A stretch of 64,000 bases of DNA from Ruminococcus sp. (GCA_020861185.1 JAJBSV010000012.1:1-64000); one strand, 5' to 3'. Positions 1-10,689 are shown, numbered from the stretch's first letter. Translations and numbers: made by a program. The notes: generated by a model not told the origin, from the letters alone.

Positions 1-218
1 AGACACCAGCCAGTACCAGGTGATGGAGCTGTTCATCAACCATCGGGAGCAGGTTCTCCGGCACATTTTAGACGATTCTGAAAAATTATTTTTATTAAGT
101 CACAAACCTACGACATCAAAATCTTGTTTTTTATCAAATGGTATGTTATACTTATCCCGTAAGACAAATCTATATATGCGATTCAAAAACATTAAAATGA
201 TTCAAAACAATCACAGGT

Positions 219-737
219 TTGTATGCAAAAGGAGTTACTATGGCTGTTCTTACTTTTTATGGATTCATGGACTACGAGGGCAATAAAATTGCTCGCTTTG
301 AAACAGTAGAGCCGGAAGAGATACCTATAAATATCTTCGTGAATAACTATGAAGATGTCAAAGATATGCCTGAAGACGTGTATTGCTCTTTTGAAGTTTA
401 TGGTATAGGCACTGATATAGCAATTTACAATCCCGAAGACGAGTACATGGCATCATCCCCTTCCCTTGCATCTAAGGGACTCATCCCTATGGGAACCTTC
501 CCAGTTGATTCAAACAAGGATACATTTTACCAGAACCCCAACATTCTTTTCTCCGGAATGGTCTCGAAAGTATACAAAAACGATGACCCTCAGCCTGATG
601 AGTATGACTTTATGCTTGTTGTTGAGTCATACTCCCTTACCTTTAACCTCTATTTGCAATACAAAGAAAATATTGAAGTCGGGGCTGTTGTCCACGGTAC
701 TGCATGGCTATATGCTGATTTGCCATGCGAAGAATGA
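219..737 (+). CDS. hypothetical cargo protein (172 aa)
   Basis: Intact ORF; next gene starts 10 bp downstream (operon-like). No family recognised. Confidence 0.6.
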   Translation: MYAKGVTMAVLTFYGFMDYEGNKIARFETVEPEEIPINIFVNNYEDVKDMPEDVYCSFEVYGIGTDIAIYNPEDEYMASSPSLASKGLIPMGTFPVDSNKDTFYQNPNILFSGMVSKVYKNDDPQPDEYDFMLVVESYSLTFNLYLQYKENIEVGAVVHGTAWLYADLPCEE

Positions 738-746
738 GGTGTAAAC

Positions 747-1481
747 ATGATAAGAGAAAACAATGAAATGATTGAGGCACACGATTGGTCGTTCAAAAAC
801 ATGGATTCTTTGACGAATGATAAAATCTGCGGTTGCTTTTACTGCTGTGAAATTTTCAAACCCTCCGAAATTGAAGAATATATTGAAGAATGTGATGGTG
901 GCAGAACAGCCGTCTGTCCTCATTGTGGCATAGATTCTGTTATTGGCGAATCGTCCGGCTTTCCGGTTACTAAAGAGTTCTTGACGAGGATGAAGCGGTA
1001 TTGGTTTGATGGCGGAACGGGTTATTCACTGAAAACACCGTTTGGAGTAATTAAACTGCTGTTCGATGGCAAGGAAGAATTCTTTGACCGCCAATGTGTT
1101 GATCCCACAGAAGTTATATATCCTGATGTCGATGGTGTATATCGGATTGACTATGATTTCGATGCAGACGGAAACAAGCACTCCCTCAAGCTTATACTGG
1201 AAGGTATATCAGTTGAAGGTTATCCCGAATCCGGTGAGAGACTTGAAGAAATATCGTTCTATGTTGGAGATGGAAAAATAACTCTTGGCTGTTATGCTGA
1301 TTTCTTTAATTTTAATGGCGAATTTGATTTTGACGGAGGCTTATTAAGTAATGGCATAGAAGTTATACTATTACCGTCCACGGCAAGTCAGACAATAGAG
1401 TTTGGCGTATGTTGGATGACACACAACTGCACCGAAAACAACGAGACTCAAACATGGTATGGTGCTGACCCAAAGTGCTAA
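747..1481 (+). CDS. cytoplasmic protein with zinc-ribbon-like N-terminus (CxxC...CPHCGIDSVIGESSG)
   Basis: Motifs CGCFYC and CPHCGIDSVIGESSG in a 244-aa ORF. Confidence 0.6.
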   Translation: MIRENNEMIEAHDWSFKNMDSLTNDKICGCFYCCEIFKPSEIEEYIEECDGGRTAVCPHCGIDSVIGESSGFPVTKEFLTRMKRYWFDGGTGYSLKTPFGVIKLLFDGKEEFFDRQCVDPTEVIYPDVDGVYRIDYDFDADGNKHSLKLILEGISVEGYPESGERLEEISFYVGDGKITLGCYADFFNFNGEFDFDGGLLSNGIEVILLPSTASQTIEFGVCWMTHNCTENNETQTWYGADPKC

Positions 1482-1513
1482 CCACTGTGTGTAAAATCTT
1501 AGGAGGGTTTAAA

Positions 1514-3997
1514 ATGATTGATAAGACCAAGCTACAAAAGTACTTAGAATTATACAAAAAGGACTTTTACCCATACATATGGGAAAAGAAAGATAAAGAG
1601 ACCGGTATAAAATGCGGTGGTGAACGTTTCAAATGGGTTGCTGTCAGAACATTTCAGGACAACTGGGACATTGAAGCGGAAGACTTTGCAGATATGCTTG
1701 CTCGTTCACTTTCAAAGACCGGAAAACTCTTAAATGGTCAAGGACACTATCCAAGAGGGATGATAGAAAGTTTTGCAAAAAGTGCTCCTGAGGAAGTTCG
1801 CACAATGTTTCGCAATCTGTATGACGAAGATGGCGGCATTGATGTTGTAAAAAGAATTGAAGATTTCAAAAGTGGTTCGGATGAATTGCTAAGAAAATAT
1901 GGTAATGGTAGTAGAAAAGAAAATGTAAGTCACTATCAAGATGAGAATGTTATCAGCATATATCTTTGGCTTCGCTATCCGGATAAATACTACATATACA
2001 AATATGGTGTTGCTAGTGGAGTCTCAAAGGCACTTAGAAGTGACTATCAAATTGACACTATAGATAAAGGCGATTATGCCAGCGCAGAGAAAACACTTAG
2101 GAATTTCTACAGCCTCTACGATGAAATATGCGAATGCATAAGTGCCGATGAAGAATTGACGCGCTTGCTTAAAGAACAGCTTATAAAAGAAAATCTTGCA
2201 GATGACCGTTGGTCTGATTCAAGTTATCATACGCTTACGTTTGACGTGTCATACCAAATTTCATGGTGTTATGCCAAGGGAGAAACGTTGAAAGATAGAT
2301 ATGAATTTGTATTTCCAATCAAATATTCACCTAAACTGACAGTATCAGATTGGACAGAGCTTCTTCACAATCCCGATGTATTCACCGAAAAAGGTCTGCA
2401 GGTAGTTGCAAGAATAAAAGACTATGGTGGACAAGCAACTTGTTTGCAACTATCGAAAAAATACGGCGAGGATAAGAATTTCTACATCAGCAATACTACA
2501 AGTGTCGCAAAAAGAATTTCCGAAACAAAGCACATTAAGCCTGATACCAGAAGCGATGGAACGCCATATTATTGGTCTGTTCTCTATGTCGGCAGGAATG
2601 CTAATGATAATGAAGATGGAAACTTCGTCTGGAAACTGAGAGAAGAGCTTGCGGAGGCGTTGGATAATATGGATTTGAGCAATGTTGAGTTGTATGCTAA
2701 GACCGAAGCTGAAGAGGAGAATTCGGACCGCAGATATTGGTGGTTGGATGCAAATCCAAGAATATGGAGCTTTTCTAAGATTAATGTCGGAGAAAAACAG
2801 TCTTATTCCCTTCGTAACGAGAACAATAACAAGAGACGGATTTATCAGAATTTCTTGGATGTAAAAGTTGGCGATATGGTTATCGGCTACGAATCCCAGC
2901 CTGTCATGCAGATTGTCGCTGTCTGCAGGATTACTGCGGAGCAGGATGGCGAAAAGATAGAGTTTGAGAAGGTAGAGAATCTGACTTCTCCTATTGATTA
3001 TGCTACCTTGAAGGCTTGCCCGGAGCTTGAAAAAATGGAGTTTATGACGAATCCTAACGGTAGCCTGTTCAAGCTCACCAAGGATGAATATGACTTCATT
3101 ATGGACTTGATTCGCGCTGAGAATCCGATTGTCAAAGAAAAAGATGTCGAAAAATATAGTAAAGAAAAATTCCTGAATGATGTCTTCATGGACGAGAAAA
3201 AATACAATACTCTCGTGACTGTTCTCAGAAACAAGAAGAATATCATCCTGCAGGGTGCACCGGGTGTCGGGAAGACGTATGCCGCAAGGAGGCTGGCTTA
3301 CTCAATCATGGGTGAAGAGGATGAGGAGCGGGTTCAGCTTGTTCAGTTCCACCAGAATTATTCCTACGAGGATTTCATCATGGGATATAAGCCGACAGAG
3401 GATGGCGGGTTTGAGCTGAGGAGCGGTGTTTTCTATCGCTTCTGCCAGAAGGCTTCCAATCAGCCTGACAAGGATTTCTTCTTCATCATCGACGAAATCA
3501 ATCGTGGAAACATGAGCAAGATTTTCGGCGAACTGCTTATGCTGATTGAAAAGGATTACCGTGGCGAGAGGATGACTTTGGGTCATGAAGGAAAAACCCT
3601 TCTGATCCCTGAAAATCTCTACATAATTGGTATGATGAACACGGCGGACAGAAGCCTTGCAATGATCGACTATGCCCTGCGCCGCAGGTTCAGCTTTGTT
3701 GAAATGGAACCGGCATTTACATCGGAGGGTTTCATAAAGTATCAAAAGAGCCTGAACAACGAGACTTTCAATCGGCTTATTGAAGTGAATAAAAAGATTG
3801 CAGAAGATAAATCGCTTGGAAAAGGCTTCTGCATCGGTCACAGCTACTTCTGTAACTGGAAAGCGAATGAGTGTACTAAAGAGAAGATGCAGGAAGTCGT
3901 TGACTTCGATATTATCCCGACACTTGAGGAATACTGGTTTGATGAGCCTGACGAAGTGCAAAAGTGGAGTGATATACTGCATGGAGTAGTTCAATGA
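1514..3997 (+). CDS. mcrB: McrB-like AAA+ GTPase/ATPase with novel N-terminal domain and EVE domain
   Basis: ATG at 1514 after AGGAGGG. EVE-like block RRYWWLDANPRIWSF; Walker A GAPGVGKT; FFFIIDEINRGNMSKIFGE; MNTADRSLAMIDYALRRRF. Overlaps the mcrC start. Confidence 0.92.
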   Translation: MIDKTKLQKYLELYKKDFYPYIWEKKDKETGIKCGGERFKWVAVRTFQDNWDIEAEDFADMLARSLSKTGKLLNGQGHYPRGMIESFAKSAPEEVRTMFRNLYDEDGGIDVVKRIEDFKSGSDELLRKYGNGSRKENVSHYQDENVISIYLWLRYPDKYYIYKYGVASGVSKALRSDYQIDTIDKGDYASAEKTLRNFYSLYDEICECISADEELTRLLKEQLIKENLADDRWSDSSYHTLTFDVSYQISWCYAKGETLKDRYEFVFPIKYSPKLTVSDWTELLHNPDVFTEKGLQVVARIKDYGGQATCLQLSKKYGEDKNFYISNTTSVAKRISETKHIKPDTRSDGTPYYWSVLYVGRNANDNEDGNFVWKLREELAEALDNMDLSNVELYAKTEAEEENSDRRYWWLDANPRIWSFSKINVGEKQSYSLRNENNNKRRIYQNFLDVKVGDMVIGYESQPVMQIVAVCRITAEQDGEKIEFEKVENLTSPIDYATLKACPELEKMEFMTNPNGSLFKLTKDEYDFIMDLIRAENPIVKEKDVEKYSKEKFLNDVFMDEKKYNTLVTVLRNKKNIILQGAPGVGKTYAARRLAYSIMGEEDEERVQLVQFHQNYSYEDFIMGYKPTEDGGFELRSGVFYRFCQKASNQPDKDFFFIIDEINRGNMSKIFGELLMLIEKDYRGERMTLGHEGKTLLIPENLYIIGMMNTADRSLAMIDYALRRRFSFVEMEPAFTSEGFIKYQKSLNNETFNRLIEVNKKIAEDKSLGKGFCIGHSYFCNWKANECTKEKMQEVVDFDIIPTLEEYWFDEPDEVQKWSDILHGVVQ

Positions 3998-5061
3998 AAC
4001 AGAATGAACACGTTCTGGTAAAGAACATCTACTATATGCTGGCTTACGCTTTTCAGGCTCTGAAGCAATCAAGCTTTGTGAGTGTTGAAACCGAGGAGTT
4101 CGACAATGTGCAGAATCTTTTTGCGGCTATCCTGAGCAACGGTATCGGCATTCAGCTGAAGCAGGGGCTCTATCGGGAGTATCAGAACAAGTCGGAGGAC
4201 CTTTCAACCATGCGTGGCAGGATTTATATGCCCGGAACGATAAGGCATAAGATTGACCGCAGGCAGAAATTGGCTTGTGAGTATGATGAGCTGTCGGAGA
4301 ACAATCTCCTCAATCAGATTCTTAAAACGACCGCCATGCTTCTGTTGAAAAGCGACGAAGTAAAGACTGAGTACAAAGATATTCTAAAGAAAGAGATGCT
4401 CTACTTTTCAGGAATAGACCTGATTGAACCGTCTTCAATTCAGCGGGAACGGGTTCGGTTCCACAGAAATAATCAGAACTATCGGATTCTCGTGAGCTTG
4501 TGTCAATTCATTCTGCAGGGAATGCTTCTGACGACCGAGCGTGGCGAAAACAAGCTTGCATCTTTCATAGACAGCCAACAGATGTATCACCTGTACGAGA
4601 AGTTTATTCTTGAGTATTACAGAAAAGAGATCCCGGAGCTTCACGCTTCTGCATCGCAGATAGAATGGGCACTTGATAACGATGAGAAAACGATGCTTCC
4701 GAAAATGCAGAGCGATATTATGCTTTCACATGGGGACACTGTGCTGATTATAGACGCAAAGTATTATTCCCACACCACGCAGGTGCAGTTTGGAACCCGT
4801 ACATTGCGCTCGCACAACATGTATCAGATTTTTACATATGTCAAAAACAAGGATGCGGAGTTCGGGGACAGGCAACACACTGTTTCAGGAATGCTTTTGT
4901 ATGCCCATACCGACGAAGCCATCCAGCCGGAACAGTCCTACCGGATGAGTGGCAACAGGATTGACGTGAGGACTCTCAACCTGAATTGTGAGTTTTCAGA
5001 GATAAAGAGCAGGCTGTACGGGATAGCGAAAGAATTCTTCCCGGAGTTGGATATTAAATAA
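3994..5061 (+). CDS. mcrC: McrC family 5-methylcytosine restriction component
   Basis: Immediately downstream of McrB with ATGA overlap; PD-(D/E)XK-like block LPKMQSDIMLSHGDTVLIIDAKYY. Confidence 0.9.
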   Translation: MKQNEHVLVKNIYYMLAYAFQALKQSSFVSVETEEFDNVQNLFAAILSNGIGIQLKQGLYREYQNKSEDLSTMRGRIYMPGTIRHKIDRRQKLACEYDELSENNLLNQILKTTAMLLLKSDEVKTEYKDILKKEMLYFSGIDLIEPSSIQRERVRFHRNNQNYRILVSLCQFILQGMLLTTERGENKLASFIDSQQMYHLYEKFILEYYRKEIPELHASASQIEWALDNDEKTMLPKMQSDIMLSHGDTVLIIDAKYYSHTTQVQFGTRTLRSHNMYQIFTYVKNKDAEFGDRQHTVSGMLLYAHTDEAIQPEQSYRMSGNRIDVRTLNLNCEFSEIKSRLYGIAKEFFPELDIK

Positions 5062-5076
5062 AGGAGGGCGTCAACT

Positions 5077-5511
5077 ATGTACGAATCTTTGACTTCATTT
5101 CCCCCGTTACTGGAGCAAGATAGTATCGGTGAATGGGTTACAGATAGAGGGAATGACGGAACGCCAGAACACCCGATACAGATGCCTTTTGTGCTTTATA
5201 CTCAAATTGTGGACGAGCTGATAAGTTCTATTTACACCTTTACAAATGAACACCCAGAATATGAACTTCGATTATACGGAGACATCCTGAAAGATAACGG
5301 CATTGAATGGGAATTAAATTCGATGAAAAACGCCGACGTCAGCAAGCTTGATAGCAAATGTGTATTAGCACTTCTTACCGGTGCAGTTCGTGCTGAGAGA
5401 TTCTGCGATGGTGCACTTCTCGACTTTTTCAAAAACGGTTGTATCGAAAAGTGGTTGGAACGACTCGAAGAAATAGATAATACCGAACGCTCTGCACATC
5501 TTTTCAAGTAA
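5077..5511 (+). CDS. DUF6508-like protein
   Basis: Block CVLALLTGAVRAERFCDGALLDFFKNGCIEKWLERLEEID. Confidence 0.6.
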   Translation: MYESLTSFPPLLEQDSIGEWVTDRGNDGTPEHPIQMPFVLYTQIVDELISSIYTFTNEHPEYELRLYGDILKDNGIEWELNSMKNADVSKLDSKCVLALLTGAVRAERFCDGALLDFFKNGCIEKWLERLEEIDNTERSAHLFK

Positions 5512-5557
5512 ATTAGATAAGACAGAGGACGAGATAAGGGAGAAGGCACTTTCATAT

Positions 5558-7146
5558 TTGGGCGAGACATTGCGTGACGTGATGTGGAAGCTGAAAGAAG
5601 AGGGTATATCTAAGATGCTAATGGAAGTTTATTATGAGCATTATCGAGAGAATTGCAAAGGAGCATACTGGGAAGAAAGAAAAAGCTTGCCTTATATGGT
5701 TTCGGAACGAGATAAAGCAAAGCTGGAAGAATTTAAAGAAATTTTGAAAAGAAAAGGTTTTCAGTGCGTAGCTTGGAATGATAGTTATATGTGCATTCTT
5801 GTTAATGTAGAACTGAAGCGTTTTGGAATGATCAACAGAGCTTGTAAACATTCCTGTGTTGACGATAGGAATTACAGTATTGATGAGTTTAAGGTGGAGA
5901 TATTGGGAAGCACAACAAAGAAGTTGTACGCCGAATCAAAGGAAGGAGTTCGTAATTTCATGGTAAAAAATTCGAATGAAGATAGTGTGCCGACTATTTC
6001 AATAAAAGCCAGAGAGAACTGGAGTTGGAGCAAAGAAGAAGCAGAACTTCTGACAAAGTTAGGCTATGCCTGTGAAAAAGGAACATTCGTTGAGCAGGAT
6101 TATAAAGCTGCTCTTCAATTTTATCAATTGGCAGGAAAAGCAGGAGACAATCAGGGGCTTTCAAATCTTGCCTGGATGTACCAGAATGGATTTGGAATAG
6201 AGAAAGATGTCCAAAAGGCTATAGAAATCTATGAAAAAAGCAGCTGATGCCGGCAATTCGATAGCAATGATAAATCTGGGCAACATATACGAATATGGAG
6301 AGTTAGGAGAGCCGGATTATAAAAAGTGCTTTATATGGTATAAAAAAGCGGCGGAATCTGGTGATAAGAAAGGGCTCTTTAATTATGCAAATTGTTATCA
6401 CTGGGGATATGGAACCAGAAAAAAACTACAAAAAAGCTTTTCCGATTTTCAAACAGCTTGCGGATGAAGGATATGAAGATGCGTGTTTCTATGTCGGATT
6501 ATATTATCAGGACGGTCTGGGAAGGGCGAAAGATTATGAACAGGCAAGACGGTATTACAGGCGTGGGACACTGGCGGATGACGCATATTGTTTTAATCAG
6601 CTGGGCGTAATGTATGCGAAAGGGCAAGGCGTAAAAAAAGATATTAACGCTGCACTGGATTATTATCAAGAAGCTGCCAGATTGGGAGATTGGCTTGCCT
6701 ATACAAATATAGGCTGGCTTTATGAGAATGGAGATATTGGAGAAGCCGATATAGAGATGGCAAAAAAATATTATAAGACAGCGGCTGAGCATGGGGAAGA
6801 AAACGCGTAGGAGGCATTAAAACGCCTTGGTGCAGATGAGGGACATAATGCTTCACAAACAGATGAATATGTTAGGACGGAGAGTCAGCCGGAGAAGAAA
6901 TATTACCTGATTAATGGTTCTCTTGTCGGGAAAATGGAGTCCGGGAGATATTACCTTTATCAGGACGGAGAATGGAAAGCTGATGATAAATGTGAGATTA
7001 TGGACAGGCTTTATGGATATGATCCCTCTGAATCGCCAGATTCGCCATATGGTTTTGGAAACTCTTCTATTATGAATGAAATTCGAGAAATCTCAGAAGA
7101 AGAAGCTCAAGAATTCATTCAGAAGAAGCACAGCGATGCGACTTGA
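5558..7146 (+). pseudogene. Sel1-repeat protein, disrupted by two +1 frameshifts in poly-A tracts and one in-frame TAG
   Basis: ORFs 5558-6247, 6231-6467, 6361-6810 and 6934-7146 together read as one Sel1 protein collinear with the intact paralogues at 7192 and 8294. Confidence 0.8.
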
Positions 7147-7191
7147 TTACATGGTGCGTCTATTTCACACTGATATAAGGAGGTAAAGTTT

Positions 7192-8301
7192 ATGCAAATC
7201 AGGAATTCCAGTCCTGACGGCAACAAGGTTTTCTTCCTTGAGCCAGAGGAGAAGGGCGAAAGCCACGTTATCATGCACACGCTTCACTGGAATGAGCCTT
7301 CTGAGGTCGCAGGGCTTCTTGCAATGAATTCTGACAAGGATATGGAGCTCGGAGTGGAGCTTGTCATCAACGAGACGGACGATCGGAGCTTTATGGTTAT
7401 TCACAATCCTCACATAGATGTGCCATATCCGAAGATCTTTGTTGCAAGGTATATAACCGATGATTTCGGCGACAGAGTGATTATCGATGTTGAAGATGAC
7501 GACCTCGATGTTATCCCATTCATCAGAGACAGATACCTCACTCTTGACGAGACTATAGTCATTCCACTGATTCTGAATCCTGAATGGGATGGGGACGATT
7601 CAGATATCCTCAACGACCTCGGTTGTGCATATGAAGATGGCACGATTTTCGAGCAAGATTATACCGCCGCCTACAATCTCTTCAAAATAGCCGCCGACAA
7701 GGGCGATGAGACCAGCCTATATAATCTTGGGATGATGTATCTGCACGGCGAAGGTGTCGAAAAGGATACTCAGAAAGCCATAGAAATGTTTGAAGCCTCA
7801 GCCGAAAAAGGCGATACTGATGCGATGTATAACCTTGGACAAATATATGGTGACGAGAATCAAGAAGTCTTTGATTACAGTAAAGCGTACAAGATGTTCA
7901 AAAAAGCGGCGGATATGGGAAACGAAGACGGAGAGTTTGCCCTTGCTGTCTGCTATTACTATGGGTATGGAACTCCTAAGAATTACAAGAAAGCTTTCTC
8001 TTTGTTCAAGAAGCACGCAGATGCGGGAAATGGCAAATCTTGTTCATATATTGGTTGTCATTACAGATACGGGCATGGCGTTGAGAAGGATTACGATTTA
8101 TCAAGAAAGTATTTTCGCAGGGGATATATCTACGGCGACAGCTATTCAACTGCCGAGATGGGAATCATGTATGAAAACGGAATTGGCGTAGATAAAGACC
8201 TGAACGCCGCACTTGATTACTATACAGAGGCTGCCGAAAAGGGAGAGCCTTATGCCATTGAGGCTCTTAAAAGGTTGAAAGGAGAGGAAGCTGATGATTA
8301 A
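7192..8301 (+). CDS. Sel1/TPR-repeat protein with unknown N-terminal domain
   Basis: Multiple ~36-aa Sel1 repeats (e.g. SLYNLGMMYLHGEGVEKDTQKAIEMFEASAEKGD). Confidence 0.9.
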   Translation: MQIRNSSPDGNKVFFLEPEEKGESHVIMHTLHWNEPSEVAGLLAMNSDKDMELGVELVINETDDRSFMVIHNPHIDVPYPKIFVARYITDDFGDRVIIDVEDDDLDVIPFIRDRYLTLDETIVIPLILNPEWDGDDSDILNDLGCAYEDGTIFEQDYTAAYNLFKIAADKGDETSLYNLGMMYLHGEGVEKDTQKAIEMFEASAEKGDTDAMYNLGQIYGDENQEVFDYSKAYKMFKKAADMGNEDGEFALAVCYYYGYGTPKNYKKAFSLFKKHADAGNGKSCSYIGCHYRYGHGVEKDYDLSRKYFRRGYIYGDSYSTAEMGIMYENGIGVDKDLNAALDYYTEAAEKGEPYAIEALKRLKGEEADD

Positions 8302-9520
8302 AAATTCCGATCCGAACGGGAACAACGTGTTTATCTTGGATCCTGAGCCTGATGGAAAGAGCCACATTATCATTCATAAAATGAGCTGGGAGCATTTTAG
8401 CCCGACCGCTAAGCTTCTGGGGCTGGAAGGAAGCACAGGTAAAGAGGTTGGTTATGAGACAGTATACAATACCAAAGATCACCGCACCTGCATGGTCTTC
8501 TACAATTACAATACATACAAGCCCTACTCTAAGGTGGCAGTGGCTAAGTATATCAAGGACGAAGAAGGGAACGAAGTTCTGATTGATGTGACAGAGGACG
8601 ACCTCGATGTGATTCCACATATCAGAGAGGATTTCCTCACAGCAGACGATGATGTTCCGACAATCCGCCTTAAGTTCAACCCGAAGTGGGAGGGAGAAAA
8701 GTCGGAGCTTATCAGCGATCTTGGAGTCGCTTTCGCCTCTGGGACTATCTTTAAGAAAAATTACGACATTGCTAATAAGTTGTTTCTGGTTTCGTCACGA
8801 GCCGGAAGCCTCATTGGAACAAGAAATTTAGCTCGTGTTCATGCTATCGGTTTGGGCGTAAAGAAAGACCCACAATTCGCCGTTGAACTATACAAAATTC
8901 TCGCCGATGAGGGTGATGAAAAATCTATGGTAGCCCTCGGCACAATCTATGAATCGGATGATTTGGATGAGCCGGATTACAAAGAAGCTTTCAAGTGGTA
9001 TAAAAAAGCCGCTGATTGCGGGAATCAGACAGGTATGATCAAAACAGCCTTTAACTACTATTATGGTCGAGGTACCCAAAAGAACTATAAGAAAGCGTTC
9101 GCGCTTTTCGAGGGTCTTGCAGACAAAGGAGAACCCAACTGCTGCTATCACGCTGGATGTTGTTATCAGAACGGACAAGGTATCGTGAAGGACTATGCCA
9201 AGGCGAGGAGATACTACCGCCTCGGTGCTTCTGCCGACGATTGCCTCTGCTTCACCAAGCTCGGTGAACTTTACGAAAAAGGTCTCGGTGTGAAAAAGGA
9301 TATGCACACAGCGTTTGAATATTACCATCAGGGAGCGAAGCTTGGAGACCCTGTATCCCTTGCAAAATGCGGTTGGTTCTTTGAAAATGGCTGTGTTGTA
9401 GACAAGGACATCGAAGAAGCCATCGGGCTTTACCAGCTTGCAGCAGATAAAAATGAGCCGAATGCTGTCGAGGCACTTAAGAGGCTTGAAAATGATCAGA
9501 ATAGCGAGGAATCTTCATGA
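8294..9520 (+). CDS. Sel1/TPR-repeat protein, paralogue of 7192-8301
   Basis: Sel1 repeats; N-terminal similarity (IxNSxPxGNxVFxLxPExxGxSHxIxHxxxW) to the upstream gene; overlaps it by 8 bp. Confidence 0.9.
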   Translation: MIKNSDPNGNNVFILDPEPDGKSHIIIHKMSWEHFSPTAKLLGLEGSTGKEVGYETVYNTKDHRTCMVFYNYNTYKPYSKVAVAKYIKDEEGNEVLIDVTEDDLDVIPHIREDFLTADDDVPTIRLKFNPKWEGEKSELISDLGVAFASGTIFKKNYDIANKLFLVSSRAGSLIGTRNLARVHAIGLGVKKDPQFAVELYKILADEGDEKSMVALGTIYESDDLDEPDYKEAFKWYKKAADCGNQTGMIKTAFNYYYGRGTQKNYKKAFALFEGLADKGEPNCCYHAGCCYQNGQGIVKDYAKARRYYRLGASADDCLCFTKLGELYEKGLGVKKDMHTAFEYYHQGAKLGDPVSLAKCGWFFENGCVVDKDIEEAIGLYQLAADKNEPNAVEALKRLENDQNSEESS

Positions 9521-10689
9521 ACCCCAACCACATCAAGCAAGTTTTCCAAAACTACATAGAAAACTTTGAACTTACGAACAACCAGGAGCATAAGGAATAT
9601 GTCAAGTGGATAGTGACCGGGAAATTTCACAGGCTCATGGATGAAGCTTTGTCAAAAAGCGGAGCGGAGTTTGCCGAGGCTCTTAAAGAAGTCAAGGCGA
9701 ATACATGGATAATGATTGACAACGGCATGATTCAGCCGTTCAACGGGCTGGTTGAGTTTGCAAGGCATGAGCCTGATACCGTTCGTCAGATGTTTATCGA
9801 TCTGTATTCCGATTACGGAGGAGACCTCCACGTTCTTGAAAGAAAAATCAGTGAATTTGCCGCCAAGAGTAACGAGCTTCTGAAAAAGTATAAACCGGGA
9901 AGCTTCCGCTATAGACAGGATTTCCATGCAGTAATGGGGTACCTGTTCCTGTATGAGCCGGAAGTTCACTATATGTATAAGAGTACGGAAGCCCGTGCGT
10001 TTGCAGATTGCATAGAGTTTTATGACGACTGGGATTACGGCTTCAATGTCAAGCTTGATGTTTATTACAGAATGTGCAACTGGGCAATAGAGCAAATCAA
10101 CGATTGTCCCGAACTTCTTGCAACTAACCAGAGCAGATATGAACTGCCAGATGGTGCCGACTTTGCTCCCGATGAGAGCAAGCACCTTCTTCTGTTTGAT
10201 ATTATCTACTGCTATAACACCTACGACCTTGACAAAGGCATAGAGTACAGTCGCCTTAATACGGCTGATAAGAAGCTTCGGATAGAAAGGCAGAACAAAG
10301 CAAAAGAGTTGCTGGCTGACTATGAAAAAGAGGCTGAAAAAGAGCGTAAGCTCGATGAAAAGCTTGACTTTGTGAAGTCGCACCTTACAGAAGGCACTGT
10401 GCTATACTACAAGGTAGGAATCGGGTATCTGGCGAAGTATCAGAGAAGGGTTGTCAAGTCGTGTGATAATGAGTGCATGATTGAAGTGACCGATGACACC
10501 GGCAATGTATCTAAGTTAAATGCTCCGCATATCTTCTCAAGTAAGTTAGCCAAGACTGATGACGGTATTCTTGAAAGTCTCGCTGAGACCGAGGAAAACT
10601 ATTGGAAGGATTTATGCGAGCCTCAAAAAGTTTATAGCCGAGTTAAAAACGCAGAAGAAGCCTTGGAGCCTTACCGTGAGTATCTTTAA
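9517..10689 (+). CDS. hypothetical protein sharing the McrB N-terminal domain
   Basis: N-terminal ~170 aa align by eye with the McrB N-terminus (ALSKSG..., VRQMFIDLYSDYGGD...F..KSNELLKKYKPGS). Confidence 0.7.
   Translation: MNPNHIKQVFQNYIENFELTNNQEHKEYVKWIVTGKFHRLMDEALSKSGAEFAEALKEVKANTWIMIDNGMIQPFNGLVEFARHEPDTVRQMFIDLYSDYGGDLHVLERKISEFAAKSNELLKKYKPGSFRYRQDFHAVMGYLFLYEPEVHYMYKSTEARAFADCIEFYDDWDYGFNVKLDVYYRMCNWAIEQINDCPELLATNQSRYELPDGADFAPDESKHLLLFDIIYCYNTYDLDKGIEYSRLNTADKKLRIERQNKAKELLADYEKEAEKERKLDEKLDFVKSHLTEGTVLYYKVGIGYLAKYQRRVVKSCDNECMIEVTDDTGNVSKLNAPHIFSSKLAKTDDGILESLAETEENYWKDLCEPQKVYSRVKNAEEALEPYREYL

Noticed and set aside
20-286. 88-aa ORF at the window start
   Set aside because: Overlaps the better-supported 219-737 gene; could be the truncated end of a gene outside the window, but no family signal.
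3302-4072. 256-aa minus-strand ORF
   Set aside because: Antisense shadow of mcrB/mcrC; no domain signal.
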